DNA from: Nakamurella silvestris
GTDB lineage: Bacteria; Actinomycetota; Actinomycetes; Mycobacteriales; Nakamurellaceae
Direction of reading: 5' to 3'
Assembly (NCBI GenBank): GCA_003576535.1
Contig: QXCQ01000263.1
Span: 31,010-95,009, forward strand
DNA length: 64,000 nucleotides
The notes beneath the pieces were generated by a model. The model saw only the letters and a program-made list of their open reading frames with translations, was not told the origin of the DNA and did no database searches. Positions within the stretch are counted from its first letter, which is position 1. The number at the start of each line of letters is the position of its first letter. Shown here in pieces: positions 17,931 to 27,624 of this stretch. The translations under genes were made by a program, and so were the position numbers.

Positions 17931-19315
17931 CCGGTCGACCGACCACCCCGCAGCAGATCGTCGAGCGGGCCCTGGCGGCCTCGACCGTGGACGGGGCGGT
18001 GGTGCTCGTCACCGCCAACAGCACCGCCAATGTGCGCTGGGCCAACAACACCGTCACCACCAGCGGTGTGTCGGAATCCCTGAGCTGGTCGGTGACCTCG
18101 ATCGTCGGCACGTCGGCCGGCACCGTCACCTCGACCTCCACCGATCCGGCGGACATCGAGGCGGTGGTCCGCGCCTCCGAACAGGCCGCGCGGGACGCCG
18201 GCCCGGCCCAGGACGCGATGCCGCTGATCACCCCGACCGAGTCCGCCCCGGGTGTTTCCTACGACGAACCGCCGGTCGGCACCGACTTCTCCGTCTACGC
18301 GCGGCTGCTCCCGGGACTGGGCGAGGCCTTCGACGGTGCCCGTTCGGCGGACCGCATCCTCTACGGGTTCGCCCGGCACGAGTCGGCCACCGTGTACCTG
18401 GGCTCCTCCACGGGTCTGCGGCTGCGCTGGGTGCAGCCGACCGGCACGGTCGAGGTGAACGCGAAATCGGCCGATCTGGCCCGTTCCTCCTGGGCCGGCA
18501 CCTCCACCGCCGATTTCACCGACGTCGACCTGGCCGCGATGGCCGACTCCCTGGGGGTGCGGTTGGGCTGGGCCGAGCGCCGGATCGATCTGGCCCCGGG
18601 GCGGTACGACACCGTCCTGCCGCCCACCTCGGTGGCCGACCTGATGATCTACCTCGGCTGGTCCGCGGGGGGCCGGGCCGCCCACGAGGGCCGTTCGCCG
18701 TTCTCCGCCGGCAGTGGGACGCGGTTGGGGGAACGGCTGACCGACCGCGGACTCAGCCTGTTCTCCGACCCGACAACGCCGATGATCGAGGCCGCGCCGT
18801 TCGTCATCGCCGCGGAATCCTCCGACGAGGTGAGCGTCTTCGACAACGGGGCCCCGATCGGACGGGCGGAGCTGATCACCGACGGGGTGATCTCCGGGTT
18901 GATCCACACCAGGGCCTCCGCCGCAGCCTTCGGCGACCCGTACCGACCGATCACCGACAACCTGGTGCTGACCGGCGGGGACGAGTCGAAGACCACCGCC
19001 GACCTGGTCGCAGGGGTCGAGCGCGGTCTGCTCGTCACCTCGCTCTGGTACATCCGTGAGGTGGATCCGATCACCCTGCTGTTGACCGGGCTGACCAGGG
19101 ACGGGGTCTACCTGATCGAGAACGGCGAGGTCAGCGGGGTGGTGAACAACTTCAGGTTCAACATGTCCCCGCTGGACGTGGTTCGTCAGGCCGCGGAGGT
19201 GGCCCGGTCCGAGCGGGCGCTGTCCCGGGAGTGGTCGGACTGGTTCACCCGGTCCGTCATGCCCGCGATGCGGGTGGAGGGCTTCAACATGTCCTCGGTC
19301 TCCCAGGCCCTGTAG
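17927..19315 (+). CDS. tldE: TldE/PmbA metallopeptidase subunit
   Basis: A 462-residue partner of TldD that lacks the HExxxH motif, as expected for TldE/PmbA. Family features include the N-terminal WANNTVTTSGVSES, a central PTSVADLMIYLGWSAGG and a C-terminal LTRDGVYLIENGEVSGVVNNF followed by MRVEGFNMSS. The ATG lies in the 4-nt overlap with tldD, so the two are made together. A 70-bp nested palindrome begins 26 bp after the stop. Confidence 0.93.
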
Positions 19316-19341
19316 CGCTCCGGGGCCGACAAGCCCCCTCT

Positions 19342-19411
19342 GTTCCCGCGCACGTTCTTGCTCCTCGCGCACGTAACTACGTGCGCGAGCACGAAAAGCG
19401 TGCGCGGGAAC
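19342..19411. repeat. 70-bp nested palindrome, family A (copy A1)
   Basis: Outer arms GTTCCCGCGCACG (19342-19354) and CGTGCGCGGGAAC (19399-19411) enclose an inner palindrome CTCGCGCACGTA/TACGTGCGCGAG (19364-19389). Total length is 70 bp, the same as the other family A copies at 21927, 56779, 61798 and 63732. It lies 26 bp after tldE. Confidence 0.85.
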
Positions 19412-19755
19412 GATGGGGTCGTCGCCCCCAGCGGCGGCCGGGAGAATGATTCGAACAAATGCTGAATGGATCAAGCGGCCCGTACTACCTTTTGTTCAAT
19501 GGATTAAAAATCTCAGTCAATTAATAGGTTTCCGCGGGGGTGGCCGTCGGCACGGCCGAATGACCGCCGGCAGGGACGTGGCAGGAGCCCTGTGGTGACG
19601 GCTCCGGGGATCTTCACACCGCACCTCCCGGGGTTCACACCGGGGCCCTGACCGGCCCGGACATTCCCCGAGATCCCCGTGAACTGGCCTTTTTGGTGTG
19701 TGGTCACCCTCGGACGCCGCGACCGGTGACCCGGAATGTTGTATCAACACCCGAC
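19412..19755. other. Intergenic region, no gene seen
   Basis: A stretch near 19445-19535 is A/T-rich compared with its surroundings. No open frame has coding-like composition or a ribosome site. Confidence 0.4.
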
Positions 19756-19771
19756 TGTGACGTGGGTCACT
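19756..19771 (+). promoter_or_regulatory. CRP/GlxR-like site upstream of pckG
   Basis: TGTGACGTGGGTCACT matches the CRP-family palindrome TGTGA-N6-TCACA at 9 of 10 defined positions. It lies 213 bp before the pckG start. In corynebacteria GlxR (a cAMP-binding CRP homologue) controls central carbon genes, so catabolite control of gluconeogenesis is plausible. A possible -10 (TAGCCT) is at 19899-19904. Confidence 0.5.
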
Positions 19772-19984
19772 GTTAAACGCACACCTCATAACACCCTCGA
19801 ACGAAATTCAACAGAGGGAGTGCGGGATCACAATTCTGAATCGATCTCTTTCACGATTCTGTGGCGTGAACCTGGGGTCGTTCGACTCCATTCCGTCCTA
19901 GCCTGAAAAGCAATCACTTTCCAGCTCGGCCGGGAAATGGCCATCGTGCCTCCCATCCGCGACCAGTAGAGGAGTTCGTTCAAG

Positions 19985-21883
19985 GTGACTTCCGTCGTCG
20001 ACAAGACCACCAGCAACGGCAGAGCGAATGCTGCAGCTTCGGGCCGCATTGCCAAGGCCTTCGTGCCGGCCCCGGTCTTCACCCAGGCCGGCTCCACGGG
20101 ACAGACCACCAACGCGCGCCTGTCCACGTGGGTGGATGCCGTGGCCAAACTGACCCAGCCGGACCGGGTGGTCTGGGTGGACGGCTCGGACGCCGAGTAC
20201 ACCGGGCTCACCGACCAGCTGGTCGAGGCCGGAACCTTCACCCGGCTGACCGCCCGGCCCAACTCCTTCGCCTGCGCCTCCGACCCGACCGATGTGGCCC
20301 GGGTGGAGGACCGCACCTTCATCTGCTCCCAGGACCAGCGTGACGCCGGGCCCACCAACAACTGGAAACACCCGGACGAGATGAAGGAGATCCTCAACGA
20401 TCTCTACGCCGGCTGCATGCGCGGCCGCACCATGTACGTCGTGCCCTTCTGCATGGGCCCCCTCGACGCCGAGGACCCCAAACTCGGCGTGGAGATCACC
20501 GACTCGGAGTACGTCGTCGTGTCGATGCGGGTGATGACCAGGGTCGGCACACCGGCCCTGAAGCTGATCGAGGAGCGGGACACCTTCGTCCAGGCCCTCC
20601 ACTCGGTGGGTGCGCCGCTGGCCCCGGGTCAGCAGGACGTCGCCTGGCCCTGCAACACCACCAAGTACATCGTCCAGTTCCCGGAGGAGCGGGCCATCTG
20701 GTCCTTCGGCTCCGGGTACGGCGGCAACGCCCTCCTGGGCAAGAAGTGTTTCTCGCTGCGGATCGCCTCGGCGATGGCCCGGGACGAGGGCTGGCTCGCC
20801 GAGCACATGCTGATCATGAAGCTCACCAGCCCGCAGGGCTCGGTGAAGTACATCGCCGCTGCCTTCCCCAGCGCCTGCGGCAAGACCAACCTGGCGATGC
20901 TGGAACCCACGATCCCCGGGTGGAAGGTCGAGACCCTCGGCGACGACATCGCCTGGATGCGGTTCGGCGAGGACGGCCGCCTGTACGCCACCAACCCGGA
21001 GTTCGGGCTGTTCGGCGTCGCCCCCGGCACCGGCTGGAGCACCAACCCCAACGCCATGCGCACCATCGACCAGGGCAATTCGGTGTTCACCAACGTCGCG
21101 CTGACCGACGACGGCGACATCTGGTGGGAGGGGATGACGGACGAGAAGCCCGCCCACCTCATCGACTGGCTCGGCAACGACTGGACCCCGGAGTCGACCA
21201 CCCCGGCCGCTCACCCCAACTCCCGGTTCTGCACCCCGATCACCCAGTGCCCGATCATCGCCGACGAGTACTTCCAGCCCACCGGTGTGCCGATCTCGGC
21301 GATCGTCTTCGGCGGCCGTCGCAAGACCACGATCCCGCTGGTCTCCCAGGCGCGGGACTGGAACCACGGTGTGTTCATGGGGGCGACCCTGTCCTCGGAG
21401 ACCACGGCGGCGGCCACCGGCGCGGTCGGCGTCGTCCGCCGCGACCCGATGGCGATGCTGCCCTTCCTCGGGTACGACGCGGGGGACTACTTCGCCCACT
21501 GGCTGTCGCTGGGCGAGCGGGTCGACGCGGAGAAGCTGCCGCAGGTCTTCTACGTCAACTGGTTCCGCCGGGATGCCGACGGCGGGTTCCTGTGGCCGGG
21601 ATTCGGGGAGAACTCCCGGGTGCTGAAGTGGATCGTCGAGCGCCTCGACGGCACCGCCGGTGCGCGGGAGACCGCCCTCGGCCTGGTACCTGAGGAGGGC
21701 GCCGTGGACATCGCGGGCCTTGACCTGACGGCCGAGCAGCTCGAAGCGGCGCTGAATGTCTCGGCGGAGGAACTGCGCGCTGAGATCCCGTTGATCGAGG
21801 AGTGGTTCGCCAAGCTGGGGCCGAGTGTCCCGACGGCACTGCACACCGAGCTCGCCGGGCTCGTCACCCGGCTGAAGGGCTGA
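19985..21883 (+). CDS. pckG: Phosphoenolpyruvate carboxykinase (GTP)
   Basis: A 632-residue cytoplasmic enzyme interconverting oxaloacetate + GTP and PEP + GDP + CO2. The GTP-type family is shown by the P-loop [12 protein letters not shown] at about 295-306, the metal/oxaloacetate region [15 protein letters not shown], and the guanine-site region [12 protein letters not shown]. The length is normal. The start is GTG, preceded by GAGGAG at about 14 nt; the first about 20 residues are low in similarity. A CRP/GlxR-like palindrome lies upstream and a bidirectional terminator-like 70-bp repeat downstream. Confidence 0.97.
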   Translation: MTSVVDKTTSNGRANAAASGRIAKAFVPAPVFTQAGSTGQTTNARLSTWVDAVAKLTQPDRVVWVDGSDAEYTGLTDQLVEAGTFTRLTARPNSFACASDPTDVARVEDRTFICSQDQRDAGPTNNWKHPDEMKEILNDLYAGCMRGRTMYVVPFCMGPLDAEDPKLGVEITDSEYVVVSMRVMTRVGTPALKLIEERDTFVQALHSVGAPLAPGQQDVAWPCNTTKYIVQFPEERAIWSFGSGYGGNALLGKKCFSLRIASAMARDEGWLAEHMLIMKLTSPQGSVKYIAAAFPSACGKTNLAMLEPTIPGWKVETLGDDIAWMRFGEDGRLYATNPEFGLFGVAPGTGWSTNPNAMRTIDQGNSVFTNVALTDDGDIWWEGMTDEKPAHLIDWLGNDWTPESTTPAAHPNSRFCTPITQCPIIADEYFQPTGVPISAIVFGGRRKTTIPLVSQARDWNHGVFMGATLSSETTAAATGAVGVVRRDPMAMLPFLGYDAGDYFAHWLSLGERVDAEKLPQVFYVNWFRRDADGGFLWPGFGENSRVLKWIVERLDGTAGARETALGLVPEEGAVDIAGLDLTAEQLEAALNVSAEELRAEIPLIEEWFAKLGPSVPTALHTELAGLVTRLKG

Positions 21884-21926
21884 GCTCTCCCTGAAGGATC
21901 CCGGCCGGCACCGGGCTGACCCCCTT

Positions 21927-21996
21927 GTTCCCGCGCACCGTACCCGGTTCCGCGCACCCTGCAGAGTGCGCGGAACCCCACACGGTGCGCGGGAAC
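21927..21996. repeat. 70-bp nested palindrome, family A (copy A2), doubles as bidirectional terminator
   Basis: Outer arms GTTCCCGCGCACCGT and ACGGTGCGCGGGAAC; inner stem GGTTCCGCGCAC/GTGCGCGGAACC around a CTGCAG-centred loop. The pairing extends outward through ACCCCC/GGGGG, and on the plus strand TTTT follows at 22003-22006. It sits between convergent pckG and the CoxG-like gene, so it can end both transcripts. Confidence 0.85.
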
Positions 21997-22005
21997 AGGG
22001 GGGTT

Positions 22006-22737
22006 TTACTTCCTGAGCTTGCGGATCACCAGGATCGCGACCACGATGCCGGCGATGATCGGGCCGTACTGCTTCGCCGCGGGCGCGGCGGCCGGGCCGA
22101 GGACGTCGACCGGCTGGTTCGTCGGCACCCGGCGCGGGGTGTGGTCCGGGGCGGCGTGACGCGGGGCAGAAACCGCAGGAGCAACGGCGGGCGCGGCAGC
22201 GACCTCGGCCTCCAGCACCGCCTCCGCCTCCAAGGCGGCGGCCACCTCGTCCGGGTTGGAGGACTCGACGAGGGCGAAGCCGCCGGCGGGTTTCCCGGCC
22301 AGTTTCTCCGCGATCGCGTTGGCGAATTCACTGATCAGTTTGTTGCCCACCTCGACCATGATCGGCCGGCCGAATTTCGCCGGTCGCCCGGTGATCGACA
22401 GGGTCGTGACCAGGTCGACCGTGGTTTTGTTCGGCGCGGTGGCGGTGGCCGTGGCCGTGACGAGCATGGCCGCGTTGGAGGCCGAACGGGTCGCATTGCC
22501 GGTGGCTTCGATGACGGCGCGATGGGCTCGATCATCACGTTCCACGACTGTGGCCTTACCGTGATAGGTCAACGGGAGCGGTCCGAGCTTGATCGTCGAC
22601 GATCCGGAGAAATCGTTCCCGTTGGCCGAGTCCAGTGTCGTACCCGGAAAGCAGGTGGAGACGAGTTCCCAGTCCAACAGAGCAGGCCAGGCCTTGTCGA
22701 TCCCGACGGGCAGGGTAAATCGGTGCTCGAGTTCCAC
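22006..22737 (-). CDS. SRPBCC/CoxG-like protein with C-terminal membrane anchor
   Basis: A 243-residue protein. Residues 1-150 form an SRPBCC/CoxG-type domain (MELEHRFTLPVGIDKAW, CFPGTTLD, LGPLPLTYHGKA, VVERDD, LSITGRPAKFGRPIMVEVGN). It is followed by an Ala/Pro-rich linker and a C-terminal helix (YGPIIAGIVVAILVIRKLRK), probably a tail anchor. CoxG recruits CO dehydrogenase to the membrane in carboxydotrophs, but no coxMSL genes are here, and many actinobacterial homologues are unlinked to CO oxidation. Role unknown; membrane recruitment of a partner is a fair guess. GTG start with GGAGG 6 nt upstream. Confidence 0.83.
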   Translation of the reverse strand: MELEHRFTLPVGIDKAWPALLDWELVSTCFPGTTLDSANGNDFSGSSTIKLGPLPLTYHGKATVVERDDRAHRAVIEATGNATRSASNAAMLVTATATATAPNKTTVDLVTTLSITGRPAKFGRPIMVEVGNKLISEFANAIAEKLAGKPAGGFALVESSNPDEVAAALEAEAVLEAEVAAAPAVAPAVSAPRHAAPDHTPRRVPTNQPVDVLGPAAAPAAKQYGPIIAGIVVAILVIRKLRK

Positions 22738-22943
22738 GGTTAGCCTCCGGCAGCGGGGTGCATCCAGTTCCCAGGGCTGGGTTGCGCACCTGATCGCCCC
22801 CTAGTTTAGGGGCGAGGGGAGACACCGGGTGCGGCCAACGTCCGTCCGCACCGGATCCGGGTCCCGATCACGCGAAGACATCAGCAGCAAGCAGCACCGA
22901 ACAGTGGTCAGGCCACAAGCCGAGACCCCTGGAAATCCTTATC

Positions 22944-22971
22944 TCCGACAGTCAACCCTCCGACTGTCGGA
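22944..22971. promoter_or_regulatory. Inverted repeat TCCGACAGTC upstream of the 2-oxo acid dehydrogenase operon
   Basis: TCCGACAGTC (22944-22953) and GACTGTCGGA (22962-22971) are a perfect 10-bp inverted repeat, 65 bp before the E1 alpha start. A second palindrome, ACGTGGTCCACGT, follows at once. These could be operator sites for the operon's regulator. Confidence 0.45.
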
Positions 22972-23035
22972 CGTGGTCCACGTCACCCGCCCACGTGATC
23001 CGTGGGACGATCGAATTGAGCCGAGGAGAGTTTCA

Positions 23036-24328
23036 ATGAATTCAGATTCACAGTCGACGGAGCCTGTCATGACGGGCTCCGAAGACTCCGCGGGGAAGGT
23101 CGCCGACGGCGACGCCCTGTCACCTGGTCATCCGCAGACGGCCGGGGCCGCAGCCGCCCGTTCGGCCGCCGGAACCACCGGCAGCAACCGCCCCGCCCCC
23201 GAGATCATGCGGGGGCTGCGGGCCACGGCGAGCGCGCCGGACCAGATCAGCATCCTCTCCCCGGAGGGCGAACTGACCGCCCACCCGGACTACCCCCTCG
23301 ACGTCACCCCCGAACTCGTCCGTGGGCTGTACCGCGACATGGTGCTCGTCCGCCGGTTCGACCGGGAGGGCAACGCCCTGCAGCGTCAGGGCCAGCTCGG
23401 CCTGTGGGTGCCCCTGCTCGGCCAGGAGGCCGCTCAGATCGGCTCCGGGCGGGCGATGCGCCCCCGGGACATGGCCTTCCCGTCCTACCGTGAGCACGGA
23501 GTCGCCTGGACCCGCGGGGTCGACCCGGTGGACATCCTCGGGATGTTCCGCGGGATCGACCACGGCAGCTGGAACCCGGCCGAGAAGCGTTTCGGCCAGT
23601 ACACGATCGTCATCGGCAACCAGGCCCCGATCGCGGTGGGCTACGCGATGGGCCAGCGGCTGGACGGTGCGATCGGGGACGACGAGAACGCCGAGGCCAG
23701 CATCGTCTACTTCGGTGACGGCGCGACCAGCGAGGGCGACATCCACGAGGGCATGGTCTTCGGTGCCGCCTTCAGCGCGCCGGTGGTCTTCTTCTGCCAG
23801 AACAACCAGTGGGCGATCTCCGCGCCGCTGGAGACCCAGACCCGGGTACCGCTGTACCGCAGGGCCAACGCCTACGGTTTCCCGGGCCTGCGGGTGGACG
23901 GCAACGACGTGCTCGCCGTCCTGGCCGTCACGAAATGGGCGTTGGACGAGTGCCGGACCGGCAACGGCCCCGTCATGATCGAGGCCTTCACCTACCGGAT
24001 GGACGCCCACACCACCTCCGACGACCCGACCCGCTACCGGCTGGCCGACGAGACGGAGTCCTGGCGGCTGCTCGACCCGATCGAGCGGGTCAAGGCCTAC
24101 CTGGCCCGTAACGGCCTGGCCGACGCCGCCTTCTTCGACCAGGTGCAGGTCGAGGCGGACGAGCTGGCCGCTCGGTTCCGGGCCCACTGCGTGGAACTGG
24201 AACCGCCGACCTCGGAACGGATGTTCAGCCGGGTCTACACCGATCCGAGCGCCCAACTCGCGGCCCAGCAGGCCGAGCACGAGGAGTACCAGGCCGGATT
24301 TGCCGACACCGAGGCGGTTTCCCGATGA
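23036..24328 (+). CDS. 2-oxo acid dehydrogenase E1 component, alpha subunit
   Basis: A 430-residue thiamine-diphosphate-dependent subunit of a branched-chain 2-oxo acid or pyruvate dehydrogenase. The TPP/Mg motif is FGDGATSEGDIHEGMVFGAA, ending near the conserved CQNNQWAIS. The catalytic-loop region MDAHTTSDDPTRYR is also present. The start is the ATG at 23036, because GAGGAG precedes it and a longer reading has no similarity; residues 1-75 are a low-complexity tail. The E1 beta gene overlaps by 4 nt and E2 follows. I do not assign pyruvate versus branched-chain specificity; in actinobacteria this two-subunit arrangement is usually the branched-chain enzyme. Confidence 0.92.
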   Translation: MNSDSQSTEPVMTGSEDSAGKVADGDALSPGHPQTAGAAAARSAAGTTGSNRPAPEIMRGLRATASAPDQISILSPEGELTAHPDYPLDVTPELVRGLYRDMVLVRRFDREGNALQRQGQLGLWVPLLGQEAAQIGSGRAMRPRDMAFPSYREHGVAWTRGVDPVDILGMFRGIDHGSWNPAEKRFGQYTIVIGNQAPIAVGYAMGQRLDGAIGDDENAEASIVYFGDGATSEGDIHEGMVFGAAFSAPVVFFCQNNQWAISAPLETQTRVPLYRRANAYGFPGLRVDGNDVLAVLAVTKWALDECRTGNGPVMIEAFTYRMDAHTTSDDPTRYRLADETESWRLLDPIERVKAYLARNGLADAAFFDQVQVEADELAARFRAHCVELEPPTSERMFSRVYTDPSAQLAAQQAEHEEYQAGFADTEAVSR

Positions 24329-25305
24329 CCGAGATCAAACTGACCCTGGCCAAGGCCCTCAACACCGCCCTGCGTGACGCCATGGAGCTGGACGACAAGG
24401 TGGTCGTCTTCGGCGAGGACGTCGGCAAGCTCGGTGGTGTCTTCCGCATCACCGACGGCCTGCAGAAGGACTTCGGCGAGCACCGCATCTGGGACTCCCC
24501 GCTGGCCGAGTCCGGCATCGTGGGCACCGCGATCGGCCTGGCCATGCGCGGCTACCGTCCGGTGGTGGAGATCCAGTTCGACGGCTTCGTCTTCCCGGCC
24601 TTCGACATGATCATCTCCCAGCTGGCCAAACTGACCTTCCGGTCCCAGGGGGCATGGAAGATGCCGGTGGTCATCCGGATCCCGTTCGGCGGCGGCATCG
24701 GTGCCGTCGAGCACCATTCGGAGTCCCCGGAGTCCTTCTTCTGCCACATCGCCGGCCTCAAGGTGGTGGCCTGTTCCAACCCCTCCGACGCCTATCACAT
24801 GCTCCGACAGGCCATCGCCTGTGACGACCCGGTGGTCTTCTTCGAGCCGAAGCGCCGCTACTACGACAAGGCCGTGGTCGACGTCTCGGCCACCGGTGAG
24901 GACTATTTCACCTCCAAGACCCTGACCCAGGGGCAGACCTGCACGATCGCCTCCTACGGCCCGTCCATGCCGGTGGCCCTGGCCGCTGCCGAGGCCGCCG
25001 CTGCCGAGGGGCGTTCGCTGGAGGTCATCGACCTGCGGTCCCTGTCCCCCCTGGACCTGGGGCCGGTCGTCGAATCGGTGAAACGGACCGGTCGGCTCGT
25101 CGTGGTCTCGGAAGCCCCGCGTGAGTCCTCGATCAGCTCCGACATCGCCGCCCGCGTCACCGAGGAGGCCTTCTACTCGCTGGCCGCCCCGGTCCTGCGG
25201 GTAGCCGGCTTCGACACCCCGTACCCCCCGGCCAAGCTCGAGGAGGAGTACCTGCCCAGCCTGGACCGGATCCTCGAGGCCGTCGACCGCACCCTGAGCT
25301 ATTAG
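24325..25305 (+). CDS. 2-oxo acid dehydrogenase E1 component, beta subunit
   Basis: A 326-residue transketolase-like subunit that completes the alpha2beta2 E1. Family blocks are VVVFGEDVGKLGGVF, DSPLAESGIVGTAIGLAMRG, PFGGGIGAVEHHSESPESFF and CDDPVVFFEPKRRYY, plus the C-terminal VAGFDTPYPPAKLEEEYLP. The length is typical. It begins in an ATGA overlap with the alpha subunit. Its TAG stop overlaps the AGGAGGT ribosome site of the E2 gene. Confidence 0.94.
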   Translation: MTEIKLTLAKALNTALRDAMELDDKVVVFGEDVGKLGGVFRITDGLQKDFGEHRIWDSPLAESGIVGTAIGLAMRGYRPVVEIQFDGFVFPAFDMIISQLAKLTFRSQGAWKMPVVIRIPFGGGIGAVEHHSESPESFFCHIAGLKVVACSNPSDAYHMLRQAIACDDPVVFFEPKRRYYDKAVVDVSATGEDYFTSKTLTQGQTCTIASYGPSMPVALAAAEAAAAEGRSLEVIDLRSLSPLDLGPVVESVKRTGRLVVVSEAPRESSISSDIAARVTEEAFYSLAAPVLRVAGFDTPYPPAKLEEEYLPSLDRILEAVDRTLSY

Positions 25306-25319
25306 GAGGTTTGCCAGAT

Positions 25320-26750
25320 ATGAGTGTCTCCACAACTCCACACACTGCTCGCCTGCAGACCTTCCCCCTCCCCGACGTCGGTGAGGGCCTGACCGAGGCC
25401 GACATCCTGTCCTGGCGGGTGGCCCCGGGTGACGAGGTGACGGTGAACCAGATCATCGTCGAGATCGAGACGGCCAAGGCGGCCGTCGAACTCCCGTCCC
25501 CCTTCGCCGGTCGGGTCCACCAGCTGGTCGCCGCCGTCGGCGACACGGTGGACGTCGGCTCGCCGATCATCGTCATCGACACCGACCCGGGGGCCGGCCC
25601 GCTCGACGACGCTGCCGGTGTGTCGGCTCCGGTCGCCGCTGCCCCTGTTGCCGCTGCCCCTGTTGTTGCGGCTGTTGTTGCGGCCCCGTCCACGACCGAC
25701 GACGGGGTCGGGTCGAAGATCGGGGAGGTGACGGCCGACGGCCGGATCGCCACCCTGGTCGGCTACATCAACCCGTCGGGGGGCACCACCCGTCGGCCGC
25801 GCAAGGGTGTGGCTCCGGCTGCTCCCGTCGCCCCTGCCGTCGTTGCCGCTCCGATGTCGGTGGTGATTCCGGTGCCGGCCTCGGGCGCAGCCCCGCTGGC
25901 CACCCCGCCGGTGCGCAAACTGGCCAAGGAACTCGGCGTCGACCTGTCCACGGTCGTCGCCACCGGGACCGGCGGTGTGATCAGCCGGCAGGATGTCCAG
26001 ACGGCCGCCCAGGGCCCCGTCACCCCCGCGGTGGCCGGATCCCCGGACGGATCGCGGGAACGCCGGGTGCCGATCAAGGGCGTCCGGAAGGTGACCGCCG
26101 CGGCGATGGTCGCCAGTGCCTTCACCGCCCCGCACGTCACGGAGTTCCTGGCCGTGGACGTCACCGAGATGATGGCCCTGCGGGCCCGGTTGAAGTCCCG
26201 ACCGGAGTTCGCCTCGGTCAAGCTCACCCCGCTGGCCTTTGTCGCGCGGGCCGTGTGTGCGGCGGCCGGGCGGGTCCCGGACATCAACGCCCGGTGGGAC
26301 GAGTCGGCCGGTGAGATCGTGTTCCCCGACTACGTCAACCTCGGTTTCGCGGCCTCGACCCCGCGGGGGCTGATGGTGCCGAACATCAAGGACGCCGATC
26401 GGATGGGTCTGCTCGAACTGGCGGCGGCGCTCACGGAGCTGACCGACACGGCCCGGGCCGGGAAGACCAGCCCGGCGGCGATGACGGGTGGCACCTTCAC
26501 GATCACCAACGTCGGCGTTTTCGGTGTCGACGCCGGGACCCCGATCCTCAACCCCGGTGAGTCCGGCATCCTGGCCGTCGGCTCGATCAAGGACGCACCG
26601 TGGGTGGTCGACGGGCAGCTGGCGGTCCGCAAGGTCTGCCAGCTGGCGCTGTCCTTCGACCACCGGGTGGTGGACGGCGAGCAGGGCTCCCGTTTCCTGG
26701 CCGACGTCGGAGCGTCGTTGACCGATCCTGCCCTGGCCTTCACCTGGTGA
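25320..26750 (+). CDS. 2-oxo acid dehydrogenase E2, dihydrolipoamide acyltransferase
   Basis: A 476-residue E2. The lipoyl domain (about 11-88) has the modified lysine at K53 in IEIETAKAAVELPSPF-type context. After an Ala/Val-rich linker comes a peripheral-subunit-binding domain (PPVRKLAKELGVDLSTVVAT, about 198-230), then the CoA-acyltransferase domain ending in LSFDHRVVDGEQGSRFL with the catalytic His and Asp. The start is ATG 25320, 9 nt after a perfect AGGAGGT; an in-frame TTG 9 nt earlier is too close to that site. No E3 gene follows. Confidence 0.95.
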   Translation: MSVSTTPHTARLQTFPLPDVGEGLTEADILSWRVAPGDEVTVNQIIVEIETAKAAVELPSPFAGRVHQLVAAVGDTVDVGSPIIVIDTDPGAGPLDDAAGVSAPVAAAPVAAAPVVAAVVAAPSTTDDGVGSKIGEVTADGRIATLVGYINPSGGTTRRPRKGVAPAAPVAPAVVAAPMSVVIPVPASGAAPLATPPVRKLAKELGVDLSTVVATGTGGVISRQDVQTAAQGPVTPAVAGSPDGSRERRVPIKGVRKVTAAAMVASAFTAPHVTEFLAVDVTEMMALRARLKSRPEFASVKLTPLAFVARAVCAAAGRVPDINARWDESAGEIVFPDYVNLGFAASTPRGLMVPNIKDADRMGLLELAAALTELTDTARAGKTSPAAMTGGTFTITNVGVFGVDAGTPILNPGESGILAVGSIKDAPWVVDGQLAVRKVCQLALSFDHRVVDGEQGSRFLADVGASLTDPALAFTW

Positions 26751-26776
26751 CGGCCCGCTAGACCGCGTTCCCCCTC

Positions 26777-26842
26777 GACCGCGCTCCTTACCGACAAACG
26801 CGCTCGCTGCATGCAGCGCGGAAGTCGGCAGGGAGCGCGGTC
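26777..26842. repeat. 66-bp nested palindrome, family B (copy B1)
   Basis: Outer arms GACCGCGCTCC and GGAGCGCGGTC (extended by CCTC/GAGG) with inner palindrome CGCTGCATGCAGCG. It starts 26 bp after the E2 stop; copies at 29058 and 58196 have the same 66-bp core length. Confidence 0.8.
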
Positions 26843-27053
26843 GAGGTGTTTCCGGGGTGTCCCGACGTTCACCAGAAGCGATGCTCAGTGACGATTCGCC
26901 GGTAATATTTCGCGCTCACCGGCGAATCATCGGCATGTGACGGGCTTCACCGTTGATTGCGGTAACGAATCGGTGCTCTGGAGCGTATGTATATATGTAC
27001 GCAACACACCACCTGGGTCCTACGGGGCCCGACGTTCAGAAGGATTGATCAAC

Positions 27054-27203
27054 ATGAGCCGCCTCGCGAAGGCATTCCGCAGCCACCGTGAGCTGTCCCG
27101 CACCCGCCGTGAGTTCTCCCGCGCGATCGACCACGCCGCGACCCCGGCGATGCGCGACGAGCTGATCATGATCGCCCAGCGTCAGGGTGGCTACAGCCGC
27201 TGA
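27054..27203 (+). CDS. Small basic protein, 49 residues
   Basis: A short gene with coding-like third positions: ATG at 27054 after AGAAGGATTGATCAAC, encoding a highly charged, helical protein (RLAKAFRSHRELSRTRREFS, then AIDHAATPAMRDELIMIAQ). Similar about 50-residue proteins with an A-x-PAMRDEL-x-x-x-AQRQ tail are, as I recall, common in actinobacteria without known function. Upstream, the A/T-rich GTATGTATATATGTACGC near 26984-27001 could hold the promoter. No domain is recognised; it might be a small regulator or nucleic-acid-associated peptide. Confidence 0.7.
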   Translation: MSRLAKAFRSHRELSRTRREFSRAIDHAATPAMRDELIMIAQRQGGYSR

Positions 27204-27293
27204 TCGGAGCGGGTCCACGGGACCGTCACAGTGGTTCTTGAAGAAATTTTCATGAACCTTGTAACGCTTCCAGGGGACCCACCGATATACCTG

Positions 27294-27344
27294 ATGACCC
27301 CGGGTTGCTGCCGGACCCCCGACTTGGCAGCGACCCGGGGTCAT
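27294..27344. terminator. Hairpin after the 49-residue gene
   Basis: ATGACCCCGGGTTGCTGCC (27294-27312) pairs with GGCAGCGACCCGGGGTCAT (27326-27344), one mismatch in 19, 13-nt loop. A plausible terminator for the small gene, 90 bp after its stop. Confidence 0.6.
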
Positions 27345-27359
27345 TCCAATTTCTGCTCC

Positions 27360-27425
27360 AGCCGTGTTCCGCACGACGACCGCCCTCCTTCCCCGGAGTG
27401 CGGACATCGTCTGCGGAGCACGGCT
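27360..27425. repeat. 66-bp palindrome with outer arms AGCCGTGTTCCGCA
   Basis: Outer arms AGCCGTGTTCCGCA and TGCGGAGCACGGCT (one mismatch) enclose weaker inner pairing (GACGA..TCGTC, CCGC..GCGG). Length is 66 bp, equal to family B, but with different arm sequence. The rest of 27204-27624 holds no gene. Confidence 0.55.
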
Positions 27426-27624
27426 GTTGTCGTTGGGGGCCGGCCCCCCCGCATCGTCCGGTGTTCCGGTGCGGAAGGGTGCCGCCGCCGCGGCGAAGAT
27501 GACGTCCGCGTGACACTTGTGCAACATCGACCGCCGGCAGCGGGCAGGTCCGGGTGTCATCGGTCAAGATGGGTGCGCACCGGATCTCCGGGCCCCGACG
27601 ATCCCCAGGGAGCCAGCGAAACAC

